DNA of 64,000 nucleotides from Spiroplasma phoeniceum P40 (GTDB lineage Bacteria > Bacillota_I > Bacilli_A > Mycoplasmatales > Mycoplasmataceae). The stretch spans positions 248,001 through 312,000 of the forward strand of contig NZ_CP031088.1 of assembly GCF_003339775.1 (NCBI RefSeq), in the 5' to 3' direction. The notes under the pieces were generated by a model. The model was not told the origin of the DNA. It did not search any database and saw only the letters and a list, made by a program, of their open reading frames with translations. Positions within the stretch are counted from its first letter, which is position 1. Each line of letters begins with the position of its first letter. Below are positions 61,057 to 64,000 of the stretch, in pieces. The translations under genes and the position numbers were made by a program.

Positions 61057-62026
61057 ATGTATAGTAATTTGAGTTTTATGGATAAAGTTAAATTAGAACA
61101 ATTATTATTATCAAAAATGTTTTTAAAAAAGAATGGTAAAAAGAATATTTCTGCAATCGCTAAATTTTTGAATAGACATCGTAGTACTATTTTACGAGAA
61201 ATTAAGAGATTTAAAACTATTGATGAATATAGTGCTTATAAGTCAGATAAAATGTATTATGAGAAAAGAAAAAAGAATAATAAAAGATGTAAGTTTACGG
61301 AAGAACAGATTAATTTTATGAAAATTAGACTTAATAAATATCGTGATTCTCTGAGAGAATTTATTTATCGTTATTTTTTAAAATTTGGGATTAAATTTCC
61401 CGTTTGTGTTAAAAAATTGTATAAATGAATTCGTTTAGGTTTTTATGGTTTTTTAAAACAGAATTTGCGACATCGTGGTAAAAAATATAAAACAAAAGGA
61501 AAATCTGATAATCGTGGTAAATTAACTGATTTTAAGTCAATTTGAGATATTGAAAATAAAGTTTCTAATGTTAGATGATTTGAAATGGATACTGTTGTTG
61601 GAAAAAAACCATCAATCTAGTTGTTTAGTTTTAGTAGAACAATCAAGTAAAAAATATTTTGCAATAAAATTAGAAAATCATACTGCTAATGAAGTTTTTG
61701 AAAAGTTTAAAGAAATTGTTATAAATAATAATTTAATTGGAAAAATTAAAGGAATAATAACATATAGAGGGAAAGAATTTAGCAAATGACGAGAAATGGA
61801 AATATTTGCTGAAATACAAGTGTATTTTTGTTATCTAGCATCACCAACACAAAAACCTTTAATTAAATATATGAATAGTGAATTAAGATATTGATTTCCT
61901 AAGGGAACTGATTTTAATAATGTTAGTCAGAAAAGAATAAATTGAGTAGTTAATGTTATAAATGAAAAAATAAGGCCTATTTTGAATTGAATAAGTGCTA
62001 AAAAAATGTTTTTGCAGAATATATAA
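61057..62026 (+). pseudogene. IS30-family transposase of provirus E, inactivated
   Basis: The N-terminal HTH (ISAIAKFLNRHRSTILREI) and first catalytic D (FEMDTVVG) are followed by a one-base insertion near 61605. In the continuing frame the second catalytic residue is changed (ITYRGKEF instead of ITDRGKEF), and the segment with the third is altered (PLIKYMNSELR instead of PLIENINGEFR). So it has a frameshift plus lost active-site residues, and is older than the lesion in B. Confidence 0.88.
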
Positions 62027-62241
62027 ACAATAAATATTTAAAAATGTATATTAAATTATAAAATATGTCATTAAAATAATAAAATATGTATTTATTAATT
62101 AAAATTAATAAATTATTTTTTTAGTGTGCTTAAATATGGATAAAATAAAAGAAAAATTAAAATATTTTTAATTTTTTTAAATTTATGGTTGATTTTTGTA
62201 ATTTTTATTATATTACTTTATTATATTATTTAATTAATAAA

Positions 62242-62272
62242 GATTTGTTGCACTTCATTTTACATAATTCAT
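62242..62272 (+). repeat. Plectrovirus terminal repeat, right end of E
   Basis: Identical to 13793-13823 and 2028-2058. Confidence 0.9.
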
Positions 62273-62357
62273 AGATAAATATTTATTAGAATAAGGTATC
62301 ACCAACCGAATATTTTACGCGGTCGGAAAAAAAGTTATTTAAAGTCATTCTTTTTGT

Positions 62358-62363
62358 TATAAT
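62358..62363 (+). promoter_or_regulatory. Possible -10 element of tig
   Basis: TATAAT 34 bases upstream of the tig start codon. The -35 is not clear. The promoter lies 86 bp from the virus end, so the insertion left it intact. Confidence 0.35.
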
Positions 62364-62397
62364 AAATTATGTGCAATAATTAGTTAAGGAGTAAAAT

Positions 62398-63711
62398 ATG
62401 AAATTTAAAGCGGAAAAAATACAAGATAAAGGAATTGGAAAATGATATGTAACCATTGATGATACAGAATGGACAGATTATATTAAAAAAGCTGAAAAAA
62501 AAGCAGCAGAGCAATTAGAGGTTCCTGGATTTCGAAAAGGGAAAGTACCTACTGATTTAATTAAAAAACATCTAACTGAAGCAAAAATTTTAGATGCGGC
62601 ACATCATTTAGTTGTTAATAAAGCTTATAAGTTTGCGTTTGATCAAAAATCAGATATTGAACCATTTTCATCACCAGTTCCAAGTGTACAAAAAATTAGT
62701 AAAACAGAGTATATATTACAATTAGAATTTGATTTAAAACCAGAAGTTAAAATTAGTAAGTATACTGGTTTTACTGATAAAGAATTAAAAAAGACAAAAA
62801 TTGAAGTTAAAAAAGCAGATATTGATGATAATATTAATCAATTGCGTAATCGTTTTGCAATTTTTAAACAAAAAAAAACAGAAATTACAACTGGAGATAC
62901 AGTAATTTTTGATTTTGAAGGTTTTGTTGATGGAAAACCATTTAAAGGTTGTAAAGCAACAGATTTTACTTTAGAAATTGGGAGTGGTCAATTTATTCCC
63001 GGTTTTGAAGAAGCTATGATTGGTTTAAAAACAGGTGATAAAAAAGAAATTAATGTTACTTTCCCAGTTGATTATCATGTTGAAGAATTAAAATCAACTC
63101 CTGCTATTTTTAAGTTAAATATTAAGGAAGTTAAAACAAAAGAATTACCAGAATTAAATGATGAATTAGCAAAAGATGTTAATTTGAAAGGTATTGATAC
63201 GTTAGCTAAATTGGAAGCACATGTTAAAAATAATATTTATGAGCAATTATTAAAACAAGAATATGATCATTTTATTGGCCATTTATTCCGCTTAATTGCA
63301 GAAGATTCAAAGATTGCTTTACCAGAATCAATTATTCGTAAAGAAGCAAATCTATTAAAACATGAGTTTGAACAAAAGTTACAAGGTCAACAAATGGATA
63401 TAAAAACGTATAAAAAACGAACAGGAATGTCAGAAGAAGATATTTTTAATGAGTTATTTAAAGACGCTAAGAATCGTTTAGAAAATGGTGTTATTGTTGA
63501 TGCAGTTGTTCAAAATGAAAATATTACTGCAACTGAGACAGAAATTGATGAACAATATGAAAAGTTAGGAAAACAATTTGGAATTGATGGTAAAGCATTG
63601 AAGGAAACAAAATTAGTATCCGACCAACAAGTAAAAGAACAAGTTATGCATGATAAGGTATTTGCCTTTTTATATCAAAATAATGGACTGCATAAAAAAA
63701 GTAGGGTATAA
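62398..63711 (+). CDS. tig: Trigger factor (ribosome-associated chaperone)
   Basis: The 437-residue protein has the ribosome-binding signature GFRKGKVP at residues 44-51. A central FKBP-type peptidyl-prolyl isomerase domain (about 150-245, with DTVIFDFEGFVDGKPF and FIPGFEEAMIGL) and a long helical C-terminal chaperone domain follow. Length matches the family. It binds the ribosomal exit tunnel and protects nascent chains. The start ATG follows TTAAGGAGTAAAAT. A terminator follows at 63741. Confidence 0.96.
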
Positions 63712-63740
63712 AAATATAAAGAAATTAAATAAGAATAATT

Positions 63741-63763
63741 AAACCATTTACTAAAATGGTTTT
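63741..63763 (+). terminator. Terminator after tig
   Basis: AAACCATTT/AAATGGTTT stem followed by a T run. Confidence 0.8.
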
Positions 63764-63798
63764 TTTATTTGAAAAAACCTAAAATAACTAATTGATTC

Positions 63799-63938
63799 AA
63801 AACAAGGACAGCATCTTTATATATTTATAATTTTTAAAATAATAAAAAATTTTTTCCTTTCTGAAAAAACCATATTAAATTAAGAAATTAGTAAATAATA
63901 CACATACTAACTTAGTAAAGGTATTGTCCTTGTTTTGT
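63799..63938. repeat. Spaced 13-bp inverted repeat upstream of the last gene
   Basis: CAAAACAAGGACA near 63799 and its exact complement TGTCCTTGTTTTG near 63926 are separated by about 115 bp, in the leader of the next gene. It could be a long-range RNA structure or the ends of a small element. Confidence 0.4.
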
Positions 63939-63994
63939 TTCACTTAGTTATATTAATAAATCAATCGTTAAATATTAGATTGGAGAAACTAAAA

Positions 63995-64000
63995 ATGGAA
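63995..64000 (+). CDS. First codons of the next gene, cut by the window edge
   Basis: ATG GAA after GATTGGAGAAACTAAAA, a plausible ribosome site. Nothing can be said about the product. Confidence 0.4.

Larger units (their letters stand above)
54800..62272 (+). mobile_element. SpV1-type plectrovirus provirus E
   Basis: This is the fullest virus copy: leader ORF (shifted), coat, intergenic region, membrane protein, 149-residue protein, two small membrane proteins, intact Zot-like ATPase, ORF1, convergent lipoprotein and IS30-type transposase. The right end has the 31-bp repeat (62242-62272). The left end lacks it; the boundary lies somewhere in 54775-54834, next to the ISLre2 fragment. So the element cannot be excised by its own ends. 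Confidence 0.9.

Overview
The window looks like chromosome from a Spiroplasma of the citri clade. TGA is read as tryptophan inside conserved genes (lon, guaC, tig, virB4), base composition is extremely AT-rich, there is an mreB gene, and several copies of an SpV1-type plectrovirus (filamentous ssDNA phage) are integrated. All coordinates were read by eye, and family names rest on recognised motifs, not on searches.

Layout. 1-2.06 kb: a secreted-protein gene cut by the window edge, then plectrovirus relic A, whose right end interrupts an ssb-like gene. 2.2-6.65 kb: housekeeping block with trmL, a damaged rdgB, a choline-kinase-like gene, a membrane protein, seven tRNA genes (Val, Thr, Tyr, Gln, Lys, Leu, Gly) and another membrane protein. 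6.96-13.82 kb: provirus B, bounded by 31-bp inverted repeats and splitting a small gene in frame. 13.8-17.3 kb: small unrecognised genes, guaC and rpsU. 17.3-24.96 kb: a decayed tailed-phage structural cluster (capsid, scaffold-like, internal or tail proteins, holin-like) lying between 54-bp inverted repeats. 24.96-27.65 kb: relic C. 27.8-31.6 kb: a P-type ATPase remnant, rarA and mreB. 32.8-39.2 kb: lipoproteins and a minus-strand type IV secretion/conjugation operon (a VirB3-VirB4 fusion, a ribbon-helix-helix-like protein, small membrane proteins, VirB6). 39.3-46.7 kb: an IS30 fragment, two large decayed secreted-protein genes facing away from each other, and relic D. 46.7-50.9 kb: VirD4/TraG and two small proteins carrying tyrosine motifs (LPxY and EPIY). 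51-53.5 kb: lon under a CIRCE operator. 53.9-62.3 kb: a transposase remnant and provirus E. 62.4-63.7 kb: tig, then the first codons of the next gene.

The plectrovirus copies share one gene order: small leader ORF, basic membrane peptide, coat protein, non-coding region, membrane protein, a 149-residue protein, small membrane proteins, Zot-like ATPase, three more small proteins, ORF1 (adsorption-type protein), a convergent lipoprotein gene, and a divergent transposase gene. No copy is fully intact, but E retains whole coat and Zot genes.

Two systems stand out. First, ORF1 and the convergent lipoprotein gene carry the same kind of variable central cassette. One cassette is nearly identical between ORF1 of relic C and the lipoprotein gene of relic D, and relic D also holds a lipoprotein-ORF1 chimera of the sort an inversion would make. 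Second, next to the type IV secretion genes lie two proteins with a shared basic N-terminus. One has three EPIY motifs exactly 12 residues apart, and the other has three LPxY motifs. Both resemble host-directed effector motifs known elsewhere.
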